Made by a program: the position numbers and the translations under genes. Below, in pieces: positions 50,684-60,232 of a DNA stretch of 64,000 bases. The stretch covers positions 45,878-109,877 of the forward strand of contig NZ_BANF01000039.1 in the NCBI RefSeq assembly GCF_000964425.1, given 5' to 3'. The number at the start of each line of letters is the position of its first letter. Position 1 is the first letter of the stretch. Under the pieces are notes generated by a model. It saw only the letters and a program-made list of their open reading frames with translations, had not been told where the DNA came from and ran no database searches. The stretch comes from Komagataeibacter intermedius TF2 (lineage in GTDB: Bacteria; Pseudomonadota; Alphaproteobacteria; Acetobacterales; Acetobacteraceae).

Positions 50684-51565
50684 ATGTGCATACGCAGGAT
50701 ATTGCTGCCCCTGGGCGGAATGAGCCATGCGGAAAGCGCGCTGCATGCTGGCGGCGTGATCGCCCGCATGTTCGACGCCCACCTGGCCGTGCTGCACGTG
50801 GGCACGGACATGCAGGAAGTCGGGCCGCTGGTCGGTGAAGGCCTGTCCGGTGCGATGGTGCAGGAAATGATCGCATCTGCCCTGAAGGAAAGTGCGACAC
50901 GCCTGCATGGGGTGCGGGGACTGTTTGACAAATTCGTTCATGATGCGGGGATTCCGGTCGTCGCGGTGGATTCCCCCCTGTCGCCGGTGGGCGCGCATGG
51001 CCTGTCCGCCAGCTTCATCGCCCATAGCGGCCATACCCGCAGCGTGGTGTCGTTCCAGGCGCGGCTGTCCGATATCGTGGTCCTGCGCCAGCCCGACCCG
51101 GATGGGGATGTCTCGTCCTCGGACACGCTGCATGCCATCCTGTTCGAAAGCGGGCGCGGGGTCGTTATCGTGCCGCCCGTCGCCCCGCCCACAATCGGGA
51201 AACGGATCTGCATTGGCTGGAATGGCACGTCGGAAGCCGCATCCGCCATCCACCACGCGCTGCCCCTGCTGCGCCGGGCGGAAGCGGTGCATATCCTGCA
51301 CAGCCCGGCCTATCAGCGCCCCGGCCCGGAAGCCCGGCATGTCCGGTCATTTCTGGCATTGCATGGCATCATGACCAATATTCACGAATTCGGCAGTGAT
51401 ACACGCCCCGTGGGCGAAGACATGCTGGCCACCGCCCATGACCTGGGCGCGGACATGATGGTCATGGGGGCGTATTCCCACTCCCGCCTGCGTCAGATGA
51501 TTCTGGGCGGCGTCACGCGGCACATGCTGGAAAACAGCGATATTATCGTTGTCATGAGCCGCTGA
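50684..51565 (+). CDS. Universal stress protein, tandem-domain
   Basis: A 293-aa protein with two UspA-like halves. The N-terminal half begins CIRRILLPLGGMSHAESAL and has degenerate ATP-site residues. The C-terminal half (about 165-293) includes KRICIGWNGTSEAASAIHHAL and the ATP-binding pattern MGAYSHSRLRQMILGGVTRHML. GGAGGAGGAGG lies just before the ATG. It is a single gene between pdxH and the cys genes. Confidence 0.88.
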   Translation: MCIRRILLPLGGMSHAESALHAGGVIARMFDAHLAVLHVGTDMQEVGPLVGEGLSGAMVQEMIASALKESATRLHGVRGLFDKFVHDAGIPVVAVDSPLSPVGAHGLSASFIAHSGHTRSVVSFQARLSDIVVLRQPDPDGDVSSSDTLHAILFESGRGVVIVPPVAPPTIGKRICIGWNGTSEAASAIHHALPLLRRAEAVHILHSPAYQRPGPEARHVRSFLALHGIMTNIHEFGSDTRPVGEDMLATAHDLGADMMVMGAYSHSRLRQMILGGVTRHMLENSDIIVVMSR

Positions 51566-51607
51566 GGCATACGATACCCCCATATTCCGCGCCATTTTGG
51601 TTCCCCG

Positions 51608-51715
51608 TTTTACAATGCGCATATTTCTGTGTGTAAATGCCGGACTTCGCCTTGATTTTACACCGCGCGGGGATTAGGTGTGACTTGAAAAGAACGCCAA
51701 AGCCTAGTGTAAAAT
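51608..51715. promoter_or_regulatory. Four TTTTACA/TGTAAA repeats upstream of cysH
   Basis: TTTTACA at 51608-51614, TGTAAA at 51632-51637, TTTTACA at 51656-51662 and TGTAAAAT at 51708-51715, alternating in orientation. Start-to-start spacings are 24, 24 and 52 bases. They occupy the whole gap before cysH (start 51733) and are candidate sites for a regulator of the sulfate-assimilation genes. The motif is seen directly; the regulator is unknown. Confidence 0.45.
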
Positions 51716-51732
51716 CTGGTCTGGGGGAGATT

Positions 51733-52425
51733 ATGCGCATCAACGCGGATATTATGGCAGAACTGAAGCAGGCGGGGGAAAATGCCCCCGAGGTGCTTCG
51801 TGTCGCCCTAACGCGGCTGCGCGGTCGCATTGCGCTTGTTTCATCCTTTGGCGCTGAATCCGCCGTGATGCTGGCGCTGGCAGCGGAAATCGATCCCGCC
51901 GTTCCGGTGCTGTTCCTTGAAACGGGCCAGCATTTCCCCGAAACGCTGGCCTACCGGCAGGAACTGGCCCGCGTGCTGGGCCTGCGTGACGTGCGCGACC
52001 TGCACCCCGCCCCCGGCCAGATCGAACGCCGCGACCCCGAAGGTCAGCTATGGGCCTTTGACCCAGACGCCTGCTGTGCATTGCGCAAGGTCGAGCCGCT
52101 GGATGAAGCCATGATCCCCTTTGACGCGTGGATCACGGGACGCAAGCGCACGCAGGCCGCGACCCGGCAGGGCCTGCCGGTGGTGGAGGACGCGCCGGGG
52201 GGCAAGATCAAGATCAATCCGCTGATCAGCTGGACGCCGCGCGAACTTGACGCCGAAATGACACGCCGCAACCTGCCGCGACACCCGCTGACGCTGCGCG
52301 GCTATCCCTCCATCGGGTGTGCGCCGTGCACGCGGCCCGTGGCCGAAGGCGAAGACCCCCGCCAGGGTCGCTGGGCCGGGCAGAGCAAGACGGAATGTGG
52401 TATCCATGTCCGCAGGGCGTCCTGA
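51733..52425 (+). CDS. cysH: Phosphoadenylyl/adenylyl-sulfate reductase, [4Fe-4S] type
   Basis: A 230-aa enzyme reducing activated sulfate to sulfite with thioredoxin. The PP-loop-like SSFGAESAVML is present. Four cluster cysteines are seen: CC in DACCALRK and CxxC in SIGCAPCTRPV, marking the APS-reductase type, with the catalytic Cys in KTECGIH. I chose the ATG at 51733 behind GGGGGAG; the frame extends 32 codons upstream through the repeat region without similarity. It leads cysD and cysNC in the same direction. Confidence 0.94.
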   Translation: MRINADIMAELKQAGENAPEVLRVALTRLRGRIALVSSFGAESAVMLALAAEIDPAVPVLFLETGQHFPETLAYRQELARVLGLRDVRDLHPAPGQIERRDPEGQLWAFDPDACCALRKVEPLDEAMIPFDAWITGRKRTQAATRQGLPVVEDAPGGKIKINPLISWTPRELDAEMTRRNLPRHPLTLRGYPSIGCAPCTRPVAEGEDPRQGRWAGQSKTECGIHVRRAS

Positions 52426-52505
52426 ACCGGAACACCCCCTTACCGGCCATGCCGAGGCCGCCAGTTTCCCTGTTTTCTTTCCTGTTACGGAAGGTCTGTA
52501 ATTCC

Positions 52506-53300
52506 ATGGACGATCTCGACCAACTAGAAGCGCAGAGCATCTTCATCCTGCGTGAAGCCTACCGGAAGCTGAAGCCACTGGCGATGCTGTGGTCGCTGGG
52601 CAAGGATTCCAACGTCATGCTGTGGCTGGCGCGCAAGGCGTTCCTTGGCCGCGTGCCGTTCCCGGTCATGCATGTGGATACGGGCAAGAAATTCCCCGAA
52701 ATGTACCAGTTCCGCGACGAATATACCAAGAAGTGGAACCTTGAACTGCTGCTGGGCGACTGCCCGCCGGTGGAAGACATCGACCCCACCCTGCCGCCTG
52801 CCGCGCGCTCGGCTGCGCGCAAGACCGCTGGCCTTGCCGCGATGATCGACAGGTACAAGCTGGCAGGCGTGATCGCGGGCATCCGCCGTGATGAACAGGC
52901 CACCCGCGCGAAGGAACGCGTGTTCAGCCCCCGTGGCGCTGGCCACAAGTGGGATGTGCGCAACCAGCCGCCCGAATTCTGGGACCAGTACGCCACCCCG
53001 CACGAACCCGGCATGCATGTGCGCGTCCACCCGCTGCTGTCATGGCGCGAAATTGACATCTGGCGCTATGTCGAACGCGAAGGCATCCCGCTGGTTGACC
53101 TGTATTTTGCAAAGGACGGCAAGCGCTACCGCTCGCTGGGGGACCAGGACATCACCAGCCCGGTGGAAAGCAACGCGACAACCGTGGCCGAAGTGATTGC
53201 CGAACTGGAAACCTCGCGCACATCCGAACGCGCGGGACGCGCCATGGACCATGAATCCGAGGACGCGTTCGAACGCCTGCGCGTGGCCGGCTACCTCTGA
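52506..53300 (+). CDS. cysD: Sulfate adenylyltransferase subunit 2
   Basis: A 264-aa ATP-PPi hydrolase-type subunit of ATP sulfurylase, making APS from sulfate and ATP. The PP-loop is [11 protein letters not shown], followed by [42 protein letters not shown] and [16 protein letters not shown]. It pairs with the GTPase CysN encoded next, 25 bases downstream. Similarity starts at the ATG 52506. Confidence 0.97.
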   Translation: MDDLDQLEAQSIFILREAYRKLKPLAMLWSLGKDSNVMLWLARKAFLGRVPFPVMHVDTGKKFPEMYQFRDEYTKKWNLELLLGDCPPVEDIDPTLPPAARSAARKTAGLAAMIDRYKLAGVIAGIRRDEQATRAKERVFSPRGAGHKWDVRNQPPEFWDQYATPHEPGMHVRVHPLLSWREIDIWRYVEREGIPLVDLYFAKDGKRYRSLGDQDITSPVESNATTVAEVIAELETSRTSERAGRAMDHESEDAFERLRVAGYL

Positions 53301-53325
53301 TCGGACAGGACGGAGTTATATTACA

Positions 53326-55212
53326 ATGAGTACAATCCCGACCCCTGCCCCGCAGGAAGCCGCCACCCCCATCGTGATCGTGGGCCATGTCGACCATGGC
53401 AAGTCCACCCTGATCGGTCGCCTGCTGTATGATACCGACAGCCTGCCCGACGGGCGTGTCGCGCAGATCATTGAATCCAGCAAGAAGCGCGGCCTGGCGG
53501 TTGAATGGAGCTTCCTGCTCGACAGCCTGCAGATTGAACGTGACCAGGGCGTTACCGTCGATTCCACGCGCATTCCCTTCCGGCTGGGCACGCGCCAGTT
53601 CGTGATCGTGGACGCGCCGGGCCACCGCCAGTTCCTGCGCAACATGATCACGGGCGCCGCCGATGCCGAAGCCGCCGTGCTGGTGGTGGACGCGAATGAG
53701 GGTGCGCAGGAACAGACCCGCCGCCATGCCATGCTGCTGCGCCTGATCGGCATCCGCCATGTCATCGTGCTGATGAACAAGGTCGATATCCTCGATTACG
53801 ACCAGCAGAAGATCGAAGCGGCCGAGCGTGATGTCACCGCCCTGCTGCACCAGCTTGAAATCGAGCCGACGGTGTTCGTCCCCGCCTCTGCACGCGAAGG
53901 CGACAACATGGCGTCGCGTTCGGACAAGATGCCGTGGTACAAGGGCCCGACCCTGACCGAGGCGCTGGCCGCGGTCCCCGCCCCGTCCTCACGCGCTGAC
54001 CTGCCGCTCCGCCTGCCGGTGCAGGATGTCTACCGCTTCGACACCAAGCGTATTGTCGTGGGCCGTATCGAACGTGGCCGCATCCGCGTGGGTGATGAGA
54101 TCGTGATCGGCACGCAGGGCGCGCGCGCGCGCATCGCCACCATCGAAAGCTGGCACACTGCACCGCAGGTCGCGGCCGTCGCGGGGCAGTCCGTGGCCGT
54201 GACGCTGGAACCCGATGTCATTCCCGACCGTGGCGATTTCCTGTATCCCGCATCCGCTGCACCGCTGCGTGCCGCGCGCATCCGCACCCGCCTGTTCTGG
54301 CTGCGTCAGGAACCGCTGCGCGTGGGCGAAAGCTTCAGGCTGCGCCTTGCCACGGCGGAACATCAGATCACGGTGGCGGCCATCGATTCCGTGGTGCGGC
54401 TTGAGGACCTGACCGAACACCCCGCTGAGGAAGTCCCGCCCGAAGGCTTTGCCGAAATCACGCTGGCGGTGTCCGAAACCATGCTGTTCGACCCGTTCGT
54501 GCCCGGCACGTCGGACGGACGCGGCGTGCTGGTGGACCGCAACCAGCAGATCGTCGGTGGCGCGCCGCTGATCGGGGTTGCCGAAAGTGTCGCTGGCCGC
54601 AACGCCATCCACCCGACCGGCAGCGCCGTGTCGCTGTGGGACCGTGCGCGGGCGAAAGGCCACCGTGGCGGCGTGTTCTGGATGACCGGCCTGCCGGGCG
54701 CGGGCAAGAGTACACTGGCGCGCGGGGCGGAAACGCGCCTGTTCTCCCGCGGGATCGATGTATCGGTTCTGGATGGGGATACGCTGCGTGCGGGCCTGTG
54801 TTCGGACCTTGGCTTTTCGGAAGCGGACCGTCGTGAAAACGTACGTCGCGCCGCCGCCGTGGCCCGCATCCTTGCGGAAAGCGGGCAGGTCGTGATCGTT
54901 GCCCTGATCTCGCCCACCATTGCGGACCGTGAACTTGCCCGCCAGATCGTGGGTGAGGGTTTTCATGAAATCTTCATCGACACGCCGCAGGCCACGTGTG
55001 AACAGCGTGACCCCAAGGGCCTGTATGCTGCCGCCCGCGCGGGCAAGATTGAAGGGTTCACCGGCATCGATGCGCCGTACGAAGCCCCTGTCAGACCTGA
55101 CCTGCGGCTGGAGACGGCCAATGCGTCAAGCGACGAGACGGCTGCACGCCTTGCCGCCTTCATTGGCGATGAAATCCGCCTTGATGAGGCGGCCCAGCGC
55201 CAGAAATCCTGA
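53326..55212 (+). CDS. cysNC: CysNC fusion: sulfate adenylyltransferase subunit 1 and adenylylsulfate kinase
   Basis: A 628-aa bifunctional protein. Residues 1 to about 440 are CysN, an EF-Tu-like GTPase that drives APS formation: P-loop GHVDHGKST, switch region [25 protein letters not shown] and NKVD. Residues about 450-628 are CysC, the APS kinase giving PAPS: P-loop GLPGAGKST at about 455, [15 protein letters not shown] and [18 protein letters not shown] lies ten bases before the ATG at 53326. Two hairpins follow, the second an intrinsic terminator. Confidence 0.96.
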   Translation: MSTIPTPAPQEAATPIVIVGHVDHGKSTLIGRLLYDTDSLPDGRVAQIIESSKKRGLAVEWSFLLDSLQIERDQGVTVDSTRIPFRLGTRQFVIVDAPGHRQFLRNMITGAADAEAAVLVVDANEGAQEQTRRHAMLLRLIGIRHVIVLMNKVDILDYDQQKIEAAERDVTALLHQLEIEPTVFVPASAREGDNMASRSDKMPWYKGPTLTEALAAVPAPSSRADLPLRLPVQDVYRFDTKRIVVGRIERGRIRVGDEIVIGTQGARARIATIESWHTAPQVAAVAGQSVAVTLEPDVIPDRGDFLYPASAAPLRAARIRTRLFWLRQEPLRVGESFRLRLATAEHQITVAAIDSVVRLEDLTEHPAEEVPPEGFAEITLAVSETMLFDPFVPGTSDGRGVLVDRNQQIVGGAPLIGVAESVAGRNAIHPTGSAVSLWDRARAKGHRGGVFWMTGLPGAGKSTLARGAETRLFSRGIDVSVLDGDTLRAGLCSDLGFSEADRRENVRRAAAVARILAESGQVVIVALISPTIADRELARQIVGEGFHEIFIDTPQATCEQRDPKGLYAAARAGKIEGFTGIDAPYEAPVRPDLRLETANASSDETAARLAAFIGDEIRLDEAAQRQKS

Positions 55213-55224
55213 TGCCCGCAGGGT

Positions 55225-55248
55225 CAGGCCGCCCTTGGTGGCGGCCTG
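55225..55248. repeat. 9-bp perfect hairpin after cysNC
   Basis: CAGGCCGCC, a 6-nt loop, GGCGGCCTG, 12 bases after the stop and ahead of the intrinsic terminator. It may stabilise the mRNA end. Confidence 0.45.
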
Positions 55249-55278
55249 GCCCCATGCAGGACCGGGTTTAGGATCATG

Positions 55279-55308
55279 GGCGCCAGTTTACATGTCTGGC
55301 GCCTTTTT
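55279..55308 (+). terminator. Intrinsic terminator after cysNC
   Basis: GGCGCCAG, a 9-nt loop, CTGGCGCC, then TTTTT. It splits the cys cluster into a sulfate-activation unit and a sulfite-reduction unit. Confidence 0.85.
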
Positions 55309-55359
55309 GTACCAGTCACGGCGTATTACGCCTGTTGCCTGGAAAGGATCGGTTCACAA

Positions 55360-55689
55360 GTGGATGTCAGGAACAACCGCCGGGATACGACCGGCGCCAG
55401 CGTCATTACCGCCAACCGACTGCTTGATGGCCGTACTGTCTGGCTGACGCAGCAGGGATGGTCGGAACAGATCGCCCATGCCCGTATTTTCGACAATGCA
55501 GACGTGGAAGATGCGATAAAGCAGGCCAAGGCTACGCCGGATGCCCGGAAACTGGTGGGTATCTATGGCGTGCAGCTGGACCCGTCGGCTGCTGGCATAT
55601 CCCCGTTGACCATGCGTGAGCGCATCCGTGCGTTCGGACCCAGCGTCCACCCCGATTTTGCCCCTGTGGAGATATCCCATGTCCACTGA
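55360..55689 (+). CDS. DUF2849 protein, 109 aa
   Basis: A small protein of the DUF2849 family, found in Alphaproteobacteria directly before the sulfite reductase hemoprotein. The conserved core is ASVITANRLLDGRTVWLTQQGWSEQI. The GTG at 55360 is chosen, with AAAGGA about 11 bases upstream, because the frame ahead of it crosses the cysNC terminator. It overlaps cysI by 11 bp, implying translational coupling. A helper role in sulfite reduction is inferred from this conserved position. Confidence 0.8.
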   Translation: MDVRNNRRDTTGASVITANRLLDGRTVWLTQQGWSEQIAHARIFDNADVEDAIKQAKATPDARKLVGIYGVQLDPSAAGISPLTMRERIRAFGPSVHPDFAPVEISHVH

Positions 55690-57367
55690 CACCGCGACCC
55701 TGCCGGTTGGCCGGTATGCCTATGACCAGGTGGACCGCACCTTCCTGTCCCAGCGCGTGGCGCAGTTCCGCGAACAGGTGAACCGTCGCATTGCAGGCGA
55801 CCTGAGCGAGGACGAATTCAAGCCGCTGCGCCTGATGAACGGCCTGTACCTGCAGCTGCATGCCTACATGCTGCGGGTTGCGGTGCCCTATGGCATGATG
55901 GGGTCCGACCAGATGCGCGCGCTGGCCCATATCGCGCGCACGTATGACCGCGATTACGGACATTTCACCACACGGCAGAACGTGCAGTTCAACTGGATCC
56001 GGCTGGAGGATACGCCCGATATCCTCGAACATCTGGCCCGCGTGAACATGCATGCCATCCAGACCAGCGGCAACTGCATCCGCAATGTCACATGCGATGA
56101 ATTCGCGGGGGCGGCCGCCGATGAACTGCTGGACCCGCGCATCCATGCGGAAATCCTGCGCCAGTGGTCCACGCTGCACCCGGAATTCTCGTTCCTGCCA
56201 CGCAAGTTCAAGATCGCCATCAGCGGCAGCCCGCATGACCGCGTCGCGGCCCGCTTCCATGATATCGGGCTGGTCGCCCGTCCCGGCCCGCAGGGCCGGC
56301 CGGTGTTTGACGTGTTCGTGGGCGGCGGGCTTGGCCGCACGCCGATCATTGGCGTGCAGTTGCGCGACAACCTGCCCGAAGAGGACCTGCTGGCGTATCT
56401 CGAGGCGATCGTGCGCGTGTATAACGCCTATGGTCGGCGCGACAACATGTACAAGGCCCGGATCAAGATCCTTGTGCAGGCGCTGGGTGTCGAGCAGTTC
56501 CGTGAAAAGGTCGATGCGGAATTCGCGCTGATGAACCGCGCGGATTACCGGCTTGACCCCGCCATCGTGGACGGCATCCGCGCACGCTTCGGCATTCCCG
56601 ACCTGGTGGCCCCTGCTGACGCGGCACAGAATCTGGCCGCCGATCGCAGGGCAGACCCGGCCTTTGACCGCTGGGTACGCACCAACACCCATCCCCACCG
56701 CAATGACGGGTTCATCTGCGCCGTGGTTTCCGTGAAGCCTGATGGCGGCATTCCCGGTGATGTCACGGCGGACCAGATGGACCTGATCGCCGATCTGGCC
56801 GATGGCTGGTCGTTTGGTGAAATCCGCGTCACCCACATGCAGAACGTGGTGCTGGGCCATGTGCGCAAGGACCGGCTGCGTGACCTGTGGCACAGACTGG
56901 TCGCGGCCGGTCTGGGCACGCCCAATATCGGACTGGTGGGCGATATCATCGCCTGCCCCGGTCTGGATTACTGCGCGCTGGCCAATGCCCGGTCCATCCC
57001 CATTGCGCAGAAGCTAAGCGCCCGCTTTGCCGATCCCGAACTGCAGGAACGCATCGGCAGGCTGAACATCAACATATCGGGCTGCATCAACGCCTGCGGG
57101 CACCACCATGCGGGCCATATCGGCATCCTTGGCGTGGACAAGCGCGGCGAGGAATTCTTTCAGCTTACCCTTGGTGGCTCGGCTGGCAATGACGTGGCCA
57201 TTGGCCAGATCATCGGCCCGGCGCTGCCGGAAGATGAAACGGTCGACGCCATCGCCCGGCTGATCGATACCTATCTGGTGCTGCGTCAGGGTGACGAGCA
57301 GTTTATCGATACGTACCGGCGTCTTGGCGCCGCCAGCTTCAAGGATGCCGTCTATGCCCCTGCTTGA
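55679..57367 (+). CDS. cysI: Assimilatory sulfite reductase, siroheme hemoprotein
   Basis: A 562-aa nitrite/sulfite reductase family enzyme that reduces sulfite to sulfide by six electrons. The [4Fe-4S]-siroheme cysteines are Cys426, Cys432 (CPGLDYCALA), Cys469 and Cys473 (GCINACGHHHAG). The substrate arginine region is FTTRQNVQFNW. No CysJ flavoprotein lies nearby, so ferredoxin may be the donor. Nitrite as substrate is possible, but the cys context favours sulfite. It overlaps DUF2849 upstream and DUF934 downstream. Confidence 0.92.
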   Translation: MSTDTATLPVGRYAYDQVDRTFLSQRVAQFREQVNRRIAGDLSEDEFKPLRLMNGLYLQLHAYMLRVAVPYGMMGSDQMRALAHIARTYDRDYGHFTTRQNVQFNWIRLEDTPDILEHLARVNMHAIQTSGNCIRNVTCDEFAGAAADELLDPRIHAEILRQWSTLHPEFSFLPRKFKIAISGSPHDRVAARFHDIGLVARPGPQGRPVFDVFVGGGLGRTPIIGVQLRDNLPEEDLLAYLEAIVRVYNAYGRRDNMYKARIKILVQALGVEQFREKVDAEFALMNRADYRLDPAIVDGIRARFGIPDLVAPADAAQNLAADRRADPAFDRWVRTNTHPHRNDGFICAVVSVKPDGGIPGDVTADQMDLIADLADGWSFGEIRVTHMQNVVLGHVRKDRLRDLWHRLVAAGLGTPNIGLVGDIIACPGLDYCALANARSIPIAQKLSARFADPELQERIGRLNINISGCINACGHHHAGHIGILGVDKRGEEFFQLTLGGSAGNDVAIGQIIGPALPEDETVDAIARLIDTYLVLRQGDEQFIDTYRRLGAASFKDAVYAPA

Positions 57368-57845
57368 GAATGGCCATATCGTGGATGACGCCTGGGTCAC
57401 GGTCACCGGGGATGACCCCATTCCCGCGACGGGCGCCGTAATCGTGCCCTTCGCACGGCTGGAGGAAGGTCTGGCGCGCGCGGGCGATACACCGCTGGGT
57501 GTCACCATCGGGCCGGATGTGGATGTGGCCCTGCTGCGCCCTGCCCTGCCGCGCCTTGGGCTGGTGGCGGTCACGTTTACCTCCTTCCGCGACGGACGCG
57601 CCTTCACGCAGGCACGCGCACTGCGCGAACACCTGTCGTTTACGGGGGAAATCCGGGCCACGGGCAAGCCGCTGCCCGACCAGTACGAATTCATGCTGCG
57701 TTGTGGCATCACCACCGTGCAGACCGAACGGCCGGAAGCCGTCAGCGTATGGCAGCAGGCGCACGAAATCATTTCCGTCGCCTACCAGCCCTCCATCCTG
57801 CATGAACGTGCGCAGGGACTGGGGTTCCGACGCTTCGTGTCATGA
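57354..57845 (+). CDS. DUF934 protein, 163 aa
   Basis: A DUF934 (COG3749) protein that almost always follows the sulfite reductase hemoprotein in Proteobacteria. Conserved stretches are VAVTFTSFRDGRAFTQARALRE, IRATGKPLPDQYEFMLRCGITTV and a final AYQPSILHER. One Cys (RCGI) is retained. Its start overlaps cysI by 14 bp. It may supply electrons or act as an assembly factor; its biochemistry is unknown to me. Confidence 0.85.
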   Translation: MPLLENGHIVDDAWVTVTGDDPIPATGAVIVPFARLEEGLARAGDTPLGVTIGPDVDVALLRPALPRLGLVAVTFTSFRDGRAFTQARALREHLSFTGEIRATGKPLPDQYEFMLRCGITTVQTERPEAVSVWQQAHEIISVAYQPSILHERAQGLGFRRFVS

Positions 57846-57941
57846 TCTCCCACTGGGGAAAAGGACCTGTGTCCTTTTCCCACCCGGCAGGGCGTGTTAC
57901 CGCAAGATCATGCGCAAGCGTGTTTTCGGACTGATACAGCC

Positions 57942-59243
57942 ATGACGCACCGGGACAGGATGGGCACAGCCCCGTGCGGCGCCGTCCTTGCGGCGGCATG
58001 GTGGGGCATAGCCAGCCTGCTGCCCCCCTTCCTGCGCCTGAACCTGCGCTGCCGCCTGACGCGCGGCAGGGAAACACCCGACAGCGTGCCGCAACGCCGC
58101 GGCATTGCAAGCGCCAGCCGTCCCCCCGGTCCCCTGATCTGGCTGCATGCGGCAAGCGTGGGGGAAAGCGTGGCGCTGCTGCCGGTTATCAGCCAGCTTC
58201 TTGCCATCGGCCCCACCCACACCATTGTAGTCACGACCGGCACTGTGACAGGTGCCGGGATCATGCAGGCCCGCCTGCCTGGGCTGCACGGTCATGAACG
58301 GGTCATCCAGCAGTTCGCGCCGCTGGATGTTCCGCGCTGGATCGCGCGGTTTGTCGATTTCTGGCAACCTGATGTGGCGGCACTGATGGAAAGCGAACTC
58401 TGGCCAAACCTGATCGCTGCATGCCGCAGGCGGCATATTCCGCTGGCATTGCTGAACGGACGCCTGTCTGACCGGTCGCTGGCCCGGTGGGGCATGGGGC
58501 GATGCCTGCTTGCGCGTATGCTGTCCGCCTTTTCATGGATCATGGCGCGCAGCCCTGAAGATGCGCAGCGCCTGCGGCTGGGTGGGGCTGCGCGGATCGA
58601 CCTTGTAGCGGACCTGAAGGAAGCCGCACCCGCCCTGCCCTATGACCCGTCGGCGCTGGACGAACTCCACCGCCATATTGCCGGGCGTCCGGTCTGGATC
58701 GCCGCCTCGACCCATCGGGGGGAAGAAGCCGGAATTCTGGCTGCCAGCCAGCTGGTCCGCCATGCCATGCCCGACGCACTGACCATCATCATTCCCCGCC
58801 ATCCCGAACGCGGGATGGAAATCGAAACCCTTGCGGGTCACCCGCTGCCACGCCGGGCGGCAGGACAGTTTCCCACGGACCATGACGCCGTATGGATATG
58901 TGATACATTGGGAGAAACGGGGCTGTTCTATGCACTTGGCGCGCCCGTCCTCATGGGAAACAGCCTGCCGGGCTGTGCCGGGGGCGGCCATAATCCGGCG
59001 GAACCGGCCCATGCCGGGTGCACGATAGCCAGTGGTCCGCAGACGGGCAATTTCCGTCAGGCCTATGCCCGGATGGGCGGGCGCGTCCATTATGTGCAGA
59101 CAGCGCAGGACATCGCGCAGTGGGCCATCGCGCATGTGGGGCCACATGGTTCGGACAACACCGTACCCGCGGTTACCTCCCCGTCCGATCCCGACATTGC
59201 GCGGCAGGCTGCCTGCGCGATCGTGGCGATGGCAGGACGATGA
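57942..59243 (+). CDS. waaA: 3-deoxy-D-manno-octulosonic acid transferase
   Basis: A 433-aa GT-B glycosyltransferase that adds Kdo to lipid IVA at the inner membrane. An N-terminal hydrophobic anchor (about 8-26) is followed by the catalytic Glu in WLHAASVGESVALLPVI. TTGTVTGAGIM, WPNLIAACRRRHIPLALLNGRLS, and IIPRHPERGMEIE match the family. Near the C-terminus MGNSLPGCAGGGHNPAEPA is the Kdo-binding region. ATG 57942 is preferred. Its stop overlaps lpxK by 4 bp. Confidence 0.94.
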   Translation: MTHRDRMGTAPCGAVLAAAWWGIASLLPPFLRLNLRCRLTRGRETPDSVPQRRGIASASRPPGPLIWLHAASVGESVALLPVISQLLAIGPTHTIVVTTGTVTGAGIMQARLPGLHGHERVIQQFAPLDVPRWIARFVDFWQPDVAALMESELWPNLIAACRRRHIPLALLNGRLSDRSLARWGMGRCLLARMLSAFSWIMARSPEDAQRLRLGGAARIDLVADLKEAAPALPYDPSALDELHRHIAGRPVWIAASTHRGEEAGILAASQLVRHAMPDALTIIIPRHPERGMEIETLAGHPLPRRAAGQFPTDHDAVWICDTLGETGLFYALGAPVLMGNSLPGCAGGGHNPAEPAHAGCTIASGPQTGNFRQAYARMGGRVHYVQTAQDIAQWAIAHVGPHGSDNTVPAVTSPSDPDIARQAACAIVAMAGR

Positions 59244-60232
59244 TACGCGCCCCGGCCTTCTGGTGGACTTCGCCTGACCGTCCGGGATGGCCGACCCATC
59301 TGCTTTCCCCACTGTCATGGATATATGCCGCCGCCACGGCCCGCAGGATGCAGGCAGCGGGGTGGCGTGCGCCGGTGCCTGTGCTGTGTTGCGGGAATAT
59401 TGGCGTGGGTGGCACGGGCAAGACCCCGCTTGGCCTTGATCTGGCGCGGCGCGCCATTGCGCGGGGGCGGCGTCCGGCCTTTCTGTCACGCGGCTATGGG
59501 GGCAAGCTGCCTGCGGGCACGCAAGTGGACACGCAGCGGCATACCGCACGGGAGGCGGGAGATGAACCGCTGCTGCTGGCCCGTGTCGCCCCATGTTATG
59601 TCGGGGCTGATCGGGCCATTTCAGCCCGCCGGGCCATAAGCGATGGGGCGGACTGTCTGGTAATGGATGACGGATTCCAGAATCCCACGCTGCATCAGGA
59701 CCTCTCCCTTGTCGTGGTGGATGGCGCGGTCGGGTTCGGCAATGGACGCGTCCTGCCTGCCGGGCCGCTGCGCGAACCCGTGGCCGCCGGCCTGGCGCGC
59801 GCCGGTGGCGTGGTCGTGATCGGCGCGGACCAGCAGGGCATGACCGCCTCCTCCATGGAAAACGGCCCCCCCTGCTATACCGCCGCGTTGCAACAGAAAG
59901 CGGATGCCGTGCCGCGCGACAGGCCCGTTATCGCCTTTGCCGGAATCGGGCGGCCTGCAAAGTTTTTTGACGGCCTTGCCCGCATTGGCATCACTCCCCT
60001 GCGCTGCATGGCATTTGCCGACCACCATCCCTATACCCTGACGGACTGCAGGCGCCTGCTGGCGCTTGCGGCACAGCAGGACGCCTGCCTTGTCACAACG
60101 GAAAAAGACGCGGTGCGCCTGCCCCCGGACATGCGGACGCAGGTCGTGACCGCAGGACTGCAGGTGGCATGGGGCACGCCCGCCATGCCGGACCACATAC
60201 TTGACCTATGGCTGGGCAGAACAGACGCATGA
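59240..60232 (+). CDS. lpxK: Tetraacyldisaccharide 4'-kinase
   Basis: A 330-aa P-loop kinase that phosphorylates lipid A disaccharide at the 4' position. Walker A is GNIGVGGTGKTPL at about 53-65, followed by RRPAFLSRGYGG, DDGFQNPTLHQD and FADHHPYT. It overlaps waaA by 4 bp and the acyltransferase by 4 bp, so these three lipid A genes form a coupled operon. Confidence 0.96.
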   Translation: MIRAPAFWWTSPDRPGWPTHLLSPLSWIYAAATARRMQAAGWRAPVPVLCCGNIGVGGTGKTPLGLDLARRAIARGRRPAFLSRGYGGKLPAGTQVDTQRHTAREAGDEPLLLARVAPCYVGADRAISARRAISDGADCLVMDDGFQNPTLHQDLSLVVVDGAVGFGNGRVLPAGPLREPVAAGLARAGGVVVIGADQQGMTASSMENGPPCYTAALQQKADAVPRDRPVIAFAGIGRPAKFFDGLARIGITPLRCMAFADHHPYTLTDCRRLLALAAQQDACLVTTEKDAVRLPPDMRTQVVTAGLQVAWGTPAMPDHILDLWLGRTDA

